A DNA stretch of 64,000 nucleotides from Candidatus Paraprochloron terpiosi LD05 (GCA_018141785.1 CP073341.1:558001-622000), one strand, 5' to 3'. Positions 9,919 to 19,902 are shown, numbered from the stretch's first letter. Notes: a model not told the origin generated them from the letters alone. Program-made: numbers and translations.

Positions 9919-10152
9919 AAGTAACCAGTTAACAGTGTAGGGGCGCACAGCCGTACTTTAATGAGGAAAGAGGTTTAATAATAAGGATTAGTTTATCCCA
10001 TTTGAATTTTCTCTCAAATTATATCTAAACTAAATAATAATTTTTTTTAATAGATTTTCAGAAAATATTAAGATAAAAAAATATAACACACATTTTGTAC
10101 ATGGAGTTGATATAATATAATAAATCGATAAAATCGAGAGGTAAAAACCACT

Positions 10153-10701
10153 ATGCCTACAGTACAAGGTCTTCTCCACTCCTTTGAGGAGATAGCCGAC
10201 AATCCCATTCTTTTGGACAAGAACGTCACCACACCAGTTTGCGAGGGATTGAATATTGCCCTAGCTAGCTTCCAAGCTCTCTACTTACAGTACCAAAAGC
10301 ACCATTTTGTCGTGGAGGGTTCTGAGTTTTACTCTCTCCACAAATTTTTCGAGGACAACTATGAAGCAGTACAGGAGCACGTTCACGACTTGGGAGAGCG
10401 GTTAAACGGACTGGGGGGAATACCCGCTGCTAGCTTCTCCAAATTGGCTGAGTTGTGCTGCTTTACACCGGAGGCTGACGGAGCCTATGATTGCCGGACG
10501 ATGGTGGAACACGATCTGGCTTCCGAGCAAGAAATAATCAAACTTCTGCGTCGTCAAGCAGCACAGGCGGAAAGTTTGGGCGATCGCGCCACTCGCTACC
10601 TCATAGAACAGATCCTGCTGAAAACGGAAGAGAGGGCTTACCACCTCAACCACTTCCTGGCACCAGACAGCTTAACTTTGGGTTTTAACTCCAACCAATA
10701 A
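10153..10701 (+). CDS. dps: Dps-family ferritin-like DNA/iron protein
   Basis: A 182-residue ferritin-like protein. The family's inter-subunit ferroxidase ligands are visible as a histidine in [10 protein letters not shown] and an acidic/His run in [20 protein letters not shown]. Dps proteins form 12-mers that oxidise and store iron and protect DNA from peroxide. It resembles the cyanobacterial DpsA type. Upstream DNA (9919-10152) is very AT-rich and likely carries its promoter. Confidence 0.9.
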   Translation: MPTVQGLLHSFEEIADNPILLDKNVTTPVCEGLNIALASFQALYLQYQKHHFVVEGSEFYSLHKFFEDNYEAVQEHVHDLGERLNGLGGIPAASFSKLAELCCFTPEADGAYDCRTMVEHDLASEQEIIKLLRRQAAQAESLGDRATRYLIEQILLKTEERAYHLNHFLAPDSLTLGFNSNQ

Positions 10702-10719
10702 ACCTAGGTTCAACTTGAA

Positions 10720-11286
10720 CTACTTCTGGAGCGCAAAATGCCGTTGTAACAAAGTAGGAACCTGCTTGAGGGTAACTCTATCGTAGAGTAACCCACCAGG
10801 CATAACCATCAAGTTGGGTCCTTTTTTACATCGCTTCAGACAACCACTGGGTTGAACAACCACTTCCGACCCTAAACTGTAACCCTGCAAACCTTCTTCT
10901 ATGGCTGCTGCCAAAATTTTGGCTCCTCGCTTACGACAAGTAGAGGAGTGACAAACAAGAATACTAGGGGACACTGCTTGGTTCGGGACAATTTCCAGTC
11001 CAGGTGAGATATTCTCAGCAGGACTCAAAATCTTGACTTTTTCAGCTTTCAGCTTCACAACTCCGGTTTTCTGACTCTGTTTTCTCGTACCGTTAATTTC
11101 CAGCCAACAACCAGAAGTCAAGTCAGGCGATATTTGCTTGAGTAACTCCTTGGGGAATTTGAGCCAGTATTCTAATTGGGAAACTGTTACCTTGAGATAC
11201 TTGAGCTTGCAACCGTCCTTGAGAACGAAACCGGACAGTTGTCCCACGAGATGGAATTGCGAGATTTTAGCTTTCAGTTTTGACAT
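10720..11286 (-). CDS. (2Fe-2S) ferredoxin-domain protein
   Basis: A 188-residue two-part protein. Residues 1-90 look like a beta-rich domain. The C-terminal half is a thioredoxin-like 2Fe-2S ferredoxin, with cysteines in LVCHSSTCRKRGA and PSGCLKRCKKGPN, the spacing of NuoE/Shethna-type clusters. Its redox partner is unknown. It converges on dps, with 18 bases between the stops. Confidence 0.85.
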   Translation of the reverse strand: MSKLKAKISQFHLVGQLSGFVLKDGCKLKYLKVTVSQLEYWLKFPKELLKQISPDLTSGCWLEINGTRKQSQKTGVVKLKAEKVKILSPAENISPGLEIVPNQAVSPSILVCHSSTCRKRGAKILAAAIEEGLQGYSLGSEVVVQPSGCLKRCKKGPNLMVMPGGLLYDRVTLKQVPTLLQRHFALQK

Positions 11287-11312
11287 TATTTATTAATTAC
11301 TGCTCTAGGTTA

Positions 11313-11573
11313 TTACTTATACTTATCCATCTTGCTTTCCCAGCATTGATTTAACCAACAGACCAACTCGTCGCGGTTCTTCGTCACGGATTGAACAACG
11401 CTCCACAGTTGAATGGCAGACAAGGGACTGCCGACTTCTACTCGTAAAGGCTGGCTAATAGCACAGGAGCAAGGAATCTGAAGCTCCCGCAGTCGGTGGT
11501 AGATTGACCACCGTTCCCCTAAGTTTACTTCCACTGGTTGGTAAGATGTTGAGTTTGAATTGAGTAAGTTCAT
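11313..11573 (-). CDS. Conserved cyanobacterial small protein, function unknown
   Basis: An 86-residue frame with ordinary codon use and a CSC motif near residue 36, ending WESKMDKYK. I do not recognise a named domain. It lies 26 bases upstream of the ferredoxin-domain gene on the same strand and is probably in its operon, so a redox-linked role is possible but only inferred. Confidence 0.6.
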   Translation of the reverse strand: MNLLNSNSTSYQPVEVNLGERWSIYHRLRELQIPCSCAISQPLRVEVGSPLSAIQLWSVVQSVTKNRDELVCWLNQCWESKMDKYK

Positions 11574-11744
11574 CTTGTAAATCGAATCCGATTATTTATC
11601 AGTATAGCTGATAAATGCAACTTATTAGCATTTATCATGAACAAATATTATCGATCCGCCTTTTCCATCTTTAAAAAGTGCCTTGTTAATTTATGTTAAA
11701 ATAAGTTCTAGTTTTAAATAGTATGTATACATACTAACTAGCTA

Positions 11745-12653
11745 CTACCCAACGAGTTCCCCCAAAGAATTCGTGAGGCCCTTTTTCGTGACCCGTTCGA
11801 TGAGAGCAATAACATCCCTGCGGCTGAGTTTTTCTTTTCCCAGACTGAGAACCTTGAGGGTACCGTGAGCTAAAGTCAAGGGAATTTGACAAAAGTCTTT
11901 GGCAGGACCAGGAGGAAGGGCATTAGTATAAAGATCCGCCAGTCTTAGATTGCGATGAGCATAGCGATCCATATCTTCCCTTGTCCAAGTATCTGGGTAA
12001 AAATCCACGCCACGGATTATATCTTCCTGCTGGTTACGGAGAATATTGACTGCTTGCAAACCTCGTCCGAAACCAATGGCATGAGTACGGTTTGTTTTCG
12101 TGCCATCGTACCAAGCCCATAGGTCTGAAAGCAACAATCCTACCGCACCAGCGACGCTAAAGGTATAGCTGTCTAAATCTGATTCGGTCTCGATTGGCCA
12201 ATTAATCTCAGCCCAGTAAGCCATTCTATCCGCCATTGCTGCCGTTGCATCCCAAATGCGAGGTGCGATCGCCTCCGGTGCCAACAACGCCCATTCTCCC
12301 AACCGCACGCTTACCTCAGGCAGTATCCTTGTTTCCTCGCCCTTCAACCAAAGAGAGAAGTCATCAACTGTAGTATTTTCCACCCCAGCTTGTAAATTGA
12401 GGCTAATTTTCCGTAATAGTTTGGCTTTAGTGGTATTATCTATTTCTGAACTATCTTCGATGTCGTCGATGGCCCGCATGCACAAATAGGCTGAGGCTAC
12501 CGCTGCTTTTAGTTCCCCAGGTAAACGATTGATGGGAATGTAAAAGGTGCGACTGGTTTCTTTGAGCATCGCCAATGCATTTTTACATAAATTCATATCT
12601 TTTGGCTCCTCACGCCGACTCATATCTAGGATACTGGGAATACGCAACGCCAC
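11745..12653 (-). CDS. Squalene/phytoene synthase-family protein (probable squalene synthase)
   Basis: A 302-residue head-to-head isoprenyl synthase. The two Mg-diphosphate motifs are DDIED at 63-67 and NILRNQQED at 203-211, with RGVDFYP after the second. SRTFYIPINRLP near residue 34 is also family-typical. Given shc, hpnH and hpnB nearby, the likely reaction is joining two farnesyl diphosphates to squalene; phytoene synthesis cannot be excluded. The frame starts with GTG at 12653, with GAGGA close upstream; an ATG ten codons later is the alternative. Confidence 0.82.
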   Translation of the reverse strand: MALRIPSILDMSRREEPKDMNLCKNALAMLKETSRTFYIPINRLPGELKAAVASAYLCMRAIDDIEDSSEIDNTTKAKLLRKISLNLQAGVENTTVDDFSLWLKGEETRILPEVSVRLGEWALLAPEAIAPRIWDATAAMADRMAYWAEINWPIETESDLDSYTFSVAGAVGLLLSDLWAWYDGTKTNRTHAIGFGRGLQAVNILRNQQEDIIRGVDFYPDTWTREDMDRYAHRNLRLADLYTNALPPGPAKDFCQIPLTLAHGTLKVLSLGKEKLSRRDVIALIERVTKKGLTNSLGELVG

Positions 12654-12948
12654 GGTTTCCTCTCTTATTTAGGTCTGTGATATAATACCTAATCATCCGC
12701 AGTATGGCCGCTACAGAATTAATTTTTTGCTAAAATTTCTTATTTAGAGCGAGAAATCAATGTTATATTTGGATCAGTTTGTTGAAAAAACTTCCTATCT
12801 AAATTTGGATCCAAGAGAAAAAAAGCTCGCCATCTTGGTGCGCTTTCCACCCGGAATCTGATTCCAGAAAACGCACCGCACCGCAAATGAACTCAAAACT
12901 TCCACAGCGGGCTTTTTTACAGCTCTTACTAAGTTTTCCTTTTACCTT

Positions 12949-14052
12949 ATGAAAAAACCAGCAATTCTTCATCTGCACGACCTTAGCAAAAAATTCTCAT
13001 CTAATCCTACTCCGGCAATTGCCAACGTCAGCTTAACCCTCAAACAGGGAGATTTGCTGGGATTACTCGGTCCTTCTGGCTGTGGTAAAACCACGCTCTT
13101 ACGGATTTTAGCAGGGTTCGAGCAACCTTGCAGCGGAACGGTCGAGTTAGGAGGAAAGCTCGTATCGGGACCGGGTTGTTGGGTTGCACCGGAACACCGC
13201 AATACAGGGATGGTCTTTCAAGACTATGCTTTATTCCCTCACCTGACCATTGCCGAGAATCTTGGTTTTGGCTTAAAAAGAGGTAAGCAGCGCAATGGTA
13301 GCAGACAAATCAAGGAGCGGATCTCGGAAGTCCTGGATTTAGTGGGACTCGCTGGACTGGAAAAACGCTATCCCCACGAACTGTCTGGAGGACAACAGCA
13401 GCGCATTGCCCTTGCTAGAGCTTTAGCCCCCCAACCAGAGATAATTCTCCTGGACGAACCTCTCAGTAACCTAGATCTGCAAGTGCGTCAACGACTGCGC
13501 CACGATATCCGCCGCATTCTCAAAGCTAGCGGCACTTCAGCAATTTTTGTCACTCACGATCAGGAAGAAGCTCTGGCAATTTCCGATACTATTGGGGTTA
13601 TGCGGGATGGGAAATTGGAGCAAATAGGTACTCCCGAGGAAATTTATACTCAACCAGCTTCCCGTTTTGTAGCTGAATTTGTTTCCCAGGCTAATTTTCT
13701 TCCTGCTCAACGGAAAGGAAACTGCTGGAAAACGGAAATAGGCGAATTTGAGTTCCCGAGTGGATCTACATGGGATATGGGGGAATTAATGCTCCGGGAA
13801 GAAGAGATTTTGCTCAAACCAGACCTAAGTGGACCAGTGGTGGTCAGGGATCGCCAATTCTTGGGTCGGGAGTATCGCTATTGCGTGCAAACCCCTTCCG
13901 GACAAAGACTCCATGCTCGCACCGCCGCCCATACCCAATTATCAGTAGGGACGCGGGTACAATTGTCAATAGCAGCACTAGCGCCACCCGTTTTCCCCTC
14001 TACTTCTATAGAGAGTAAAAAATCAGAGTTAGAACTGGCATTGGTGAGGTAG
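12949..14052 (+). CDS. ABC transporter ATP-binding protein (Fe3+/thiamine/polyamine type)
   Basis: A 367-residue ATPase. Walker A GPSGCGKTT is at 41-49, Q-loop near 91, signature LSGGQ at 145-149, Walker B IILLDE at 165-170 and the H-loop His203. A C-terminal TOBE-like region follows. This is the architecture of FbpC/PotA-type ATPases; iron is the likeliest substrate but is not proven. No permease or binding protein is adjacent, so its partners must be encoded elsewhere. Confidence 0.88.
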   Translation: MKKPAILHLHDLSKKFSSNPTPAIANVSLTLKQGDLLGLLGPSGCGKTTLLRILAGFEQPCSGTVELGGKLVSGPGCWVAPEHRNTGMVFQDYALFPHLTIAENLGFGLKRGKQRNGSRQIKERISEVLDLVGLAGLEKRYPHELSGGQQQRIALARALAPQPEIILLDEPLSNLDLQVRQRLRHDIRRILKASGTSAIFVTHDQEEALAISDTIGVMRDGKLEQIGTPEEIYTQPASRFVAEFVSQANFLPAQRKGNCWKTEIGEFEFPSGSTWDMGELMLREEEILLKPDLSGPVVVRDRQFLGREYRYCVQTPSGQRLHARTAAHTQLSVGTRVQLSIAALAPPVFPSTSIESKKSELELALVR

Positions 14053-14084
14053 TTACACTTAGACTGATGAGAGTTGGTTAGAGT

Positions 14085-14272
14085 ATGTCAAAAATTCCTA
14101 CACCAGAGCAGAGGAGCACCAGTGCTTTAATTTGTGCGTAAGGTTTAGCAAGTTGTACTTGCCTATCAATATAGTTCGTATAGATGATCGCACAGGGAAT
14201 GTGTTCTTTCTAGCAGGGGAGGAAAATATTATTGAGATATATCCCAACGGTAAATGGAGGTATGTAGAATGA
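14085..14272 (+). pseudogene. DUF6888-like gene, frameshifted
   Basis: Two frames together make a small protein of the type paired with DUF6887. It starts MSKIPTPEQ at 14085; the frame then stops, while another frame gives CFNLCVRFSKLYLPINIVR and RTGNVFFLAGEE...YPNGKWRYVE, ending in a TGA that overlaps the next ATG by four bases. A frameshift near 14110-14125 therefore separates the halves. The family assignment is from memory. Confidence 0.6.
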
Positions 14273-14481
14273 GTAAGCCTGACTTCAAAACAATGAGCCA
14301 AAAAGAATTGCATAGTTATGTATTAACTAATCGAGAAGATAATGAGGCTTTTTATGCTTATGTAGATAAATTACATGCGGAGGCTACTTGGATTGAGATG
14401 CCAGCATTGCAGTCAGTTGAGGATAAATCCAATTATCCAGAATTTATTGAGCATGTTAACAAAAGTAACAAAATAAAATAG
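14269..14481 (+). CDS. DUF6887-like small protein
   Basis: A 70-residue protein with the pattern MSQKELHSYVLTNREDNEAFYAYVDKL followed by ATWIEMP, the same plan as the product at 16155. GGAGG eight bases before the ATG at 14269 sets the start. It overlaps the preceding DUF6888-like frame by ATGA, so the pair is translationally coupled. Function unknown; the two-gene small cassette layout is reminiscent of toxin-antitoxin modules, which is inference only. Confidence 0.7.
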   Translation: MSKPDFKTMSQKELHSYVLTNREDNEAFYAYVDKLHAEATWIEMPALQSVEDKSNYPEFIEHVNKSNKIK

Positions 14482-14582
14482 AATCTAAAATAGAGAGGTA
14501 GTTGTGTAATGTGCTGAATGTCAGCTAAACCTCTCTCCCAAGATTTTCGTTAACAGACAGCAATAATATTATTGGGTGCAGT

Positions 14583-15365
14583 TTAGGTGTTGGTGTTTAA
14601 ACGTTGTAGTTCTGTACAGTCAAGTCCTGTCAGAGCAGTGATTTGTTTGAGGGGGGTTCCCTGACGGATCAGTTTCCGGGCAATCTCTTCCATTGCTTGC
14701 TTGTGTCCTTCTAATTTCGCTTCCTGATAGACTTTTGTTTGCTTCAATTCACTCAATCCTAACATAGCTTCGATCTCCTCTCTACTTTTGCTCGGTAACT
14801 TATAGACCAGAATCGTTTCTATCAATTCTACAAACTCTTGCTGAGAAAAGGAATTAACAATATTAGCTCGTGTTTGAGCAATGAGCTTTCTCGCTAAGTC
14901 CCCAGCCCCCTCTTGACTACCAACAATCAACTGTGCAGTTCCTATTCCCATGGTGGGTTCTGTCGTTGCCACTAATTCATCCAGGTAAACTCGTTGGACA
15001 CGCCCACTGACAAAGAATTCCCGGTACCAGTCTGGAGGGGAGGTTTCCATGGTGCGGTTGGGATAAAGTATTGTAGCTTGCCAATCATTGGGTGGTTGTT
15101 TCTGGCGGAGGTAAATAAAGATTTCCGTAAACAGACGGGAATAAAAATGGTCGTCTTCCTGGAACTGCACTTCGCAGAAACAGATGGGTAAGTCCTGTTG
15201 TGCTGTTTTCGGTAAGAACACCCCATCCAGACGAAAGGCTAATTGCTTGATTTCCACGGAGGTGAAGCTGTAAGAATCAGCTCAGGAAGGGGGTTGTCCC
15301 GCTAGCTCAAAGAAGATACTGGGGAAGTTTAGAAACAAGTGATACCAAATGCTATCCGTTTTCAC
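14583..15365 (-). pseudogene. DUF2887/Rpn-type nuclease-like gene with an in-frame TGA
   Basis: From a GTG at 15365 (AGGA ten bases upstream) the frame reads VKTDSIWYHLFLNFPSIFFELAGQPPS, hits TGA at 15282-15284, then continues in the same frame ADSYSFTSVEIKQLAFRLDG and on to residue 260. Both sides match the family, a PD-(D/E)xK-like group related to recombination-promoting nucleases (EIKQLAFRLDGVF, ICFCEVQFQ). A GTG at 15257 could restart translation, but the product would lose the N-terminal helix. One nonsense change explains everything seen. Confidence 0.8.
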
Positions 15366-15409
15366 AAGGTTGATTTCCTAGAATCTGACACAATTATACT
15401 TTGTCATAT

Positions 15410-15973
15410 TTACTCCAGTAACCAAGCCAATAAATCTTTGATTGTAAGGTGTAGTTCACTCGCAAATGATGGCACTGGAATCATGTCATATGGCTGGTCA
15501 AATACCTCAATTTCTTGCCCTGGACGATAGACAAACACTGTTTGCTCATTTGGATCTATCAACCAACCCATTTGAGTTCCATGTTTCAGACAGTGAAGAA
15601 TATTTTTCGTGATTTTTGTTTGACTTTGAGCAGGAGACAATATTTCAATTGTCCAATCTGGTGCTACAGTAAATGTATTTGCAATTTCCCCATTTTCATC
15701 ACGGGGAATGGGACTCCAAATGAAAACGGCAATGTCAGGAACAGTTGAATGACCACCAAAAGTACAACGTAGTTCAGGAAAAGCACGACCAATGCATTTA
15801 GGTTTTACTATACTGTTAATGGCAGGTACCAATTCTCCTTGAATTACACTATGTTTTCCTTGTGGCATGGGTTTCTGGATGATTTTTCCGTCAATGTATT
15901 CACCGGCAGGGTTCGTTTCTGGTAATTTCAGAAACTCCCCCAATGTAAGGGTTTTAGGTGGTGCTTGTACCAT
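15410..15973 (-). CDS. Uma2-family (DUF820) putative endonuclease
   Basis: A 187-residue, full-length Uma2 protein: PAGEYIDGKIIQKPMP near residue 22, TVPDIAVFIW with the family's acidic residue, and PDWTIEILSP followed by KITKNILHCLKHG. This is a restriction-endonuclease-like core with D...ExxxP-type active-site positions. Function unproven. Divergent in sequence from the one at 9073. Confidence 0.88.
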   Translation of the reverse strand: MVQAPPKTLTLGEFLKLPETNPAGEYIDGKIIQKPMPQGKHSVIQGELVPAINSIVKPKCIGRAFPELRCTFGGHSTVPDIAVFIWSPIPRDENGEIANTFTVAPDWTIEILSPAQSQTKITKNILHCLKHGTQMGWLIDPNEQTVFVYRPGQEIEVFDQPYDMIPVPSFASELHLTIKDLLAWLLE

Positions 15974-16087
15974 TTGGTAATCTACCTTTAAATCTGCTAG
16001 ATAAGATATTATTGCATTTTTTGAGGCTGGTGCGTTATACTGGTAATTGAAGCTAGAATCTTTATTATACTTAGAAACTAAATCTTT

Positions 16088-16171
16088 GATGCAAGTATTT
16101 CGTTTGAGGAATTACAAATCATTGTTAATTCTCAAGGAGAATGGAGGTTTTTAAATGCAGTCGAACTTTGA
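16088..16171 (+). pseudogene. DUF6888-like remnant
   Basis: A short frame reading FEELQIIVNSQGEWRFL resembles the C-terminal end of the DUF6888-like partner protein. No intact upstream part can be read. It overlaps the start of the next gene, as in the pair at 14085-14481. Confidence 0.5.
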
Positions 16172-16367
16172 GACTGTGTCTACTATGGAATTAAAGAAGT
16201 ACGCTCTTGCTCATCGTGGTGAGGTGGAGCCACTCCGCGAACTTTACCGCAGACGAACCCCTGATGAAGAAGCCACTTGGTTTAAGTTGCCAAAAAGCAA
16301 GGAGGAGGAGCAGCAACAGTTGGAGTTGTTCAAAAAGATGATTTCGGAGCAAGAGGCCAGCAGCTGA
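16155..16367 (+). CDS. DUF6887-like small protein
   Basis: A 70-residue protein (METKKYALAHRG-like helix, RELYRRRTPDEEATWFKLP, acidic C-terminus). It shares the EATW...P core with the product of 14269. The ATG follows GGAGG at a seven-base spacing. Function unknown. Confidence 0.68.
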   Translation: MQSNFETVSTMELKKYALAHRGEVEPLRELYRRRTPDEEATWFKLPKSKEEEQQQLELFKKMISEQEASS

Positions 16368-16515
16368 GGCAATCGCCCTTAGCCTGAATTGCGGGCTACC
16401 TGACAAAACCCCTTCAGGGTTTAAATATTACCCAGTTCTCCGGCTCCCAACCAACACTGATTAGATTTGTAGAGCTTTGCCCAATAAGAATAAGAAACAG
16501 ATTTGAAAGACAAAA

Positions 16516-17865
16516 TCACCATTTGTTTTCAAGCTCTTCTAAGATACGCTCACAGTAGTGAATAATTATATTGCTCCTGACACTCATCCAGTCAAGAGAG
16601 GTCGATAATCCAGTCAGATCTTTGATTTGCTGTTCAATCTCTTTCACCTCATCACCAGTTAGTTTTCGCTCACGTCCGTAACCGTTGATAGATAAGCCCC
16701 ATATTGTGGATAAACATTGAATAACTAGCTCCTCAATTGGTTTTGAAACCAAAGTAACAGTTATTGTATCATCATCATCGGCAAATACAGCTAAACTTCC
16801 CAAACCACCGCCAATTGCCGTTCCTATCTGAGCACCAAGTACAGCTCCTGGTCCCGCACCAAGCCCACCGCTAATAATGCCAGCCAATCAACCTCCAATA
16901 GCAGCTCCAATAGCAGCACCGCCGCTACCGAAGAGAGCTGCAACTCCAGCTCCAGAACTTAGACGCGCCCCTATATTGGCATTAGCTTGGAGGCTAAATT
17001 TCAGCTCTTCACGAGTTTTAGTAGGATACTCCGCAGCCACTATGTAAAGTGCATTTACATTTTGTGTAAACCCCATCATGAAGTCACGAATAATTTCGCC
17101 AATTTGCTTTATAACTTGCTCCTCAGAGTAAATACTTTTCCGCTCAGTAATCTTTACTTGTTGAAGTTTGGCTACACAATCAGCAAGCATACTACATGCT
17201 TCCTTGCGAATTTCTTTCTGTCTTTCCTTAAATGCAGTCAATCCCTGGTGGAATATATGCTTTTCTTCTTGGTCAAGTACTTGATGAATATTCTCATAAA
17301 TCTGATTTACCTTTGAGTACTTATCCCAATGGGCATCAAAAACAACTACATTGTCAATATTACAAGAGGATAAGGCTTGCTTCCACAGATCAATTCGATG
17401 CTCAACCTCACCTTGACTGCTTGCTTTTAGTTGTTTGTGGTATTGATTTAGTATTGCAATAACTTTGGGTTGTAACTTTTGTACCACATTCATTTCTTCT
17501 TCGTGGCTCTCGTCGGGAACAATACTCAGATTTCCCACATATATGGCTGCTGTACTTTCCTTGATAGCTTGGATTGCATCTAAATCTAAATCAATCTTCT
17601 TTTGCCACTTTCTCGGCATTTTATAAGTGGGATCTTTCTCTAACTCATCTAAGTACATGTTGTATATGGCAGCATAGCGAAATCCAGGAGTATCAATGAA
17701 GTGGGCTTGCAAACCATCATACTGATATGATTCACCCTTTTTAGTAACATTAGCACAATCACCAACTTCTCCAACAGATGTCTTCATGAATGTACGAATC
17801 AAAGTGGTCTTGCCTATATTTGTATGACCTGCTATGACAATGCTAATTTTTTTGCTCCTACTCAT
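16516..17865 (-). pseudogene. P-loop GTPase with glycine-zipper membrane tail, split by an in-frame TGA
   Basis: A 325-residue frame from 17865 has the G1 motif GHTNIGKT (13-20), G3 DTPG (58-61) and a helical middle, and ends in a glycine/alanine-rich hydrophobic run (GSGGAAIGAAIGG). TGA at 16888-16890 stops it, but the same frame resumes at once with LAGIISGGLGAGPGAVLGAQ, finishing the same glycine zipper plus a 90-residue helical domain. The stop is followed directly by TTG, so reinitiation at 16887 is possible. I call it one gene broken by a nonsense codon, or two coupled products; the first part could still be active. Confidence 0.7.
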
Positions 17866-17967
17866 TTTATTACCTATATAATCCTAGTTAGCATACTGAA
17901 ATAGTAGCACCCAAATATTCAAATGTCAAGATATGAGTAAAATACAGCAGGTTGTTAAGTTGGTTGG

Positions 17968-19038
17968 TCAAATCGCTAGGTGAATTGTCTGACGTACTAA
18001 AGTAGCTAAACGCTCCGCACTATCTTTAACAGCCAAATTAGCAGTTTTCAACCTCATTTCTTCCAGTCGTTCAGGTTGCTGCAACAAGTCTAATACTACA
18101 CCTTCTAACATGGAAGCTGTCAGTTCCGATTCGGAGTAAACTAAAGCAGCTCCAGCGTCTCCAAAGACTTTAGCATTGAAAGCTTGGTGATTTTCCGCTG
18201 CATAGGGATAAGGAATCAAAATTGCGGGTGTTTGGGTAAAGGCTAATTCTGTCAGGGTTGCAGCACCAGCACGACTAATAGCTAAATCAGCCCGTTGCAG
18301 TATACCTGCCATCTTGTCAGAGAAAGCCATAGGGAAATACGCCGTCGGGTGTGGTGGGTGCTGCTCAGAATCTCTATCTCCAGTTAAATGGATAACTGCT
18401 GCCCCCGCTGCTAACCAAGCTTTTAAGCACTGGCGGACTAATTTATTCACTGCAACAGCTCCCTGAGAACCCCCCACAACCACAATTACGGGAACGTCCG
18501 TAGGTATGGGCAAGTCTAGGGGTTGGCTTTGGTGAAACTGCTTTCTGACAGGTGTGCTAACATAGACTGTGGGAGTATTGGAAAAGTATTGAGCTGTACC
18601 ACTCATCCCTAGGGCGATTGCCTTACAGAAACCACCGAACCAGCGAGTTACTTTACCGGGGAGAAAGTTAGCTTCGTGAATAATGACTGGTATTCCTTGT
18701 AGTTTAGCAGCTATAATTGCCGGAGCTGCTATATAACCCCCAGTAGTAAAAATCAAATGGATATTTTTTTCTCTCAGGAGTCGGCGCACTTGAAAAATGG
18801 CAGCTATGAGACGGGAGAAAATGGTTACACTATTCCAACCGAACCTCGTTTGAAATCCTGTTACTGGGATAGTATGGAGGGGATAGCAGTCGGGAACTAA
18901 AGTTTGCTCTAGTCTGTCTGGAACCCCTAACCACTCTATTTCATACTCATTCAGTTGTTCTGCGAGAGCAAGGGCGGGAAATAAATGTCCTCCCGTACCA
19001 CTAGCAGCAATTAATAATCGAGTTGAGTGTTCAGACAT
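17968..19038 (-). CDS. murG: UDP-GlcNAc:undecaprenyl-pyrophosphoryl-MurNAc-pentapeptide transferase MurG
   Basis: A 356-residue GT28 glycosyltransferase. N-terminal GTGGH at 14-18 binds lipid I diphosphate; VVGGSQGA and SRAGAATLTELAF with PYPYAAENHQ bind UDP-GlcNAc. It makes lipid II on the cytoplasmic face for peptidoglycan. Length and motifs are complete. Single gene. Confidence 0.97.
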   Translation of the reverse strand: MSEHSTRLLIAASGTGGHLFPALALAEQLNEYEIEWLGVPDRLEQTLVPDCYPLHTIPVTGFQTRFGWNSVTIFSRLIAAIFQVRRLLREKNIHLIFTTGGYIAAPAIIAAKLQGIPVIIHEANFLPGKVTRWFGGFCKAIALGMSGTAQYFSNTPTVYVSTPVRKQFHQSQPLDLPIPTDVPVIVVVGGSQGAVAVNKLVRQCLKAWLAAGAAVIHLTGDRDSEQHPPHPTAYFPMAFSDKMAGILQRADLAISRAGAATLTELAFTQTPAILIPYPYAAENHQAFNAKVFGDAGAALVYSESELTASMLEGVVLDLLQQPERLEEMRLKTANLAVKDSAERLATLVRQTIHLAI

Positions 19039-19086
19039 CCCATTGAACCCTTTACAATATACAATAGATATTTAAACTCTTCCCCC

Positions 19087-19902
19087 ATGCGCAATTTTAA
19101 AACTTCAAGAAAACCCTTCTTTCCCTTGGCGAATACCCGCTGGTCAATGTCCCTTTTGCTCATGGGAGTACTTGTGGGCGGGGGACAGCTGGCTACCCGT
19201 GCTGAGAGTCCTCAAACTGCTCCCGTGGAACTGACCGAAGTTCTCAGGGAAATTGAATCTGCTGCAAATTCGGGAGATTTACCAGGGTTAATGGAGTTTT
19301 ACAGCCCCAATTTTAACCACTCAGATGGTTTGGAATATGATACTTTCTTTCAAGCTTTGAGTCAAATGTGGTCCGATTACCCTCGGATAAAGTATCGCAC
19401 CTCACTACTGTCTTGGTCTCGTGAAGGTAGGGAACTGGTAGCAGAAACAGAGACTGAGATACTCGCGAGCAAGCGGGAGAGTGGGAGGTTGATTTTGGTA
19501 ACTTCTACCGTGCGATCGCGCCAGTATTTTGAAGATAAAAAACTCCTGCGTCAGGAAATTTTATCAGAAAGAACGGAGGTAAATTCCGGAAGCAACCCCC
19601 CTGAAGTAAAAATTATTTTACCGGAAACAGTGCAGGTTGGGGAAGAATTTAACTTTGATGTTATTGTCCAAGAACCTTTAGGAGATGATTTGCTCTTAGG
19701 GAAAGCTATAGAAGAAGAAACTGGTGGTACTAAATACCTTAATCCTAGCAGCTTTGAATTAGAATTACTGCCAGCAGGAGGAATTTTTAAGCGGGTAACT
19801 GCCCCTCAAATTGCTGATAATCGCTGGTTTTCTGCTATTATAGTCCGGGGAGGTGGAATTACTATGATTACCCAACGAGTGCGAGTTGAACTCGTACCTT
19901 GA
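19087..19902 (+). CDS. Secreted NTF2-like protein, cyanobacterial
   Basis: A product of about 271 residues. It has a basic N-terminus and hydrophobic core (MSLLLMGVLVGGGQ) before LATRAES, so a signal peptide. A segment resembling the NTF2/SnoaL fold follows (EIESAANSGDLPGLMEFYSPNF). I start it at the ATG at 19087; an ATG/alternative start at 19027 would overlap murG. Function not known. Confidence 0.7.
   Translation: MRNFKTSRKPFFPLANTRWSMSLLLMGVLVGGGQLATRAESPQTAPVELTEVLREIESAANSGDLPGLMEFYSPNFNHSDGLEYDTFFQALSQMWSDYPRIKYRTSLLSWSREGRELVAETETEILASKRESGRLILVTSTVRSRQYFEDKKLLRQEILSERTEVNSGSNPPEVKIILPETVQVGEEFNFDVIVQEPLGDDLLLGKAIEEETGGTKYLNPSSFELELLPAGGIFKRVTAPQIADNRWFSAIIVRGGGITMITQRVRVELVP

Noticed and set aside
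16888-16890. UGA recoded as an amino acid in this organism
   Set aside because: TGA is the normal stop of intact genes here (for example shc, parM and the hicA junction), and broken genes also contain TAA and TAG.
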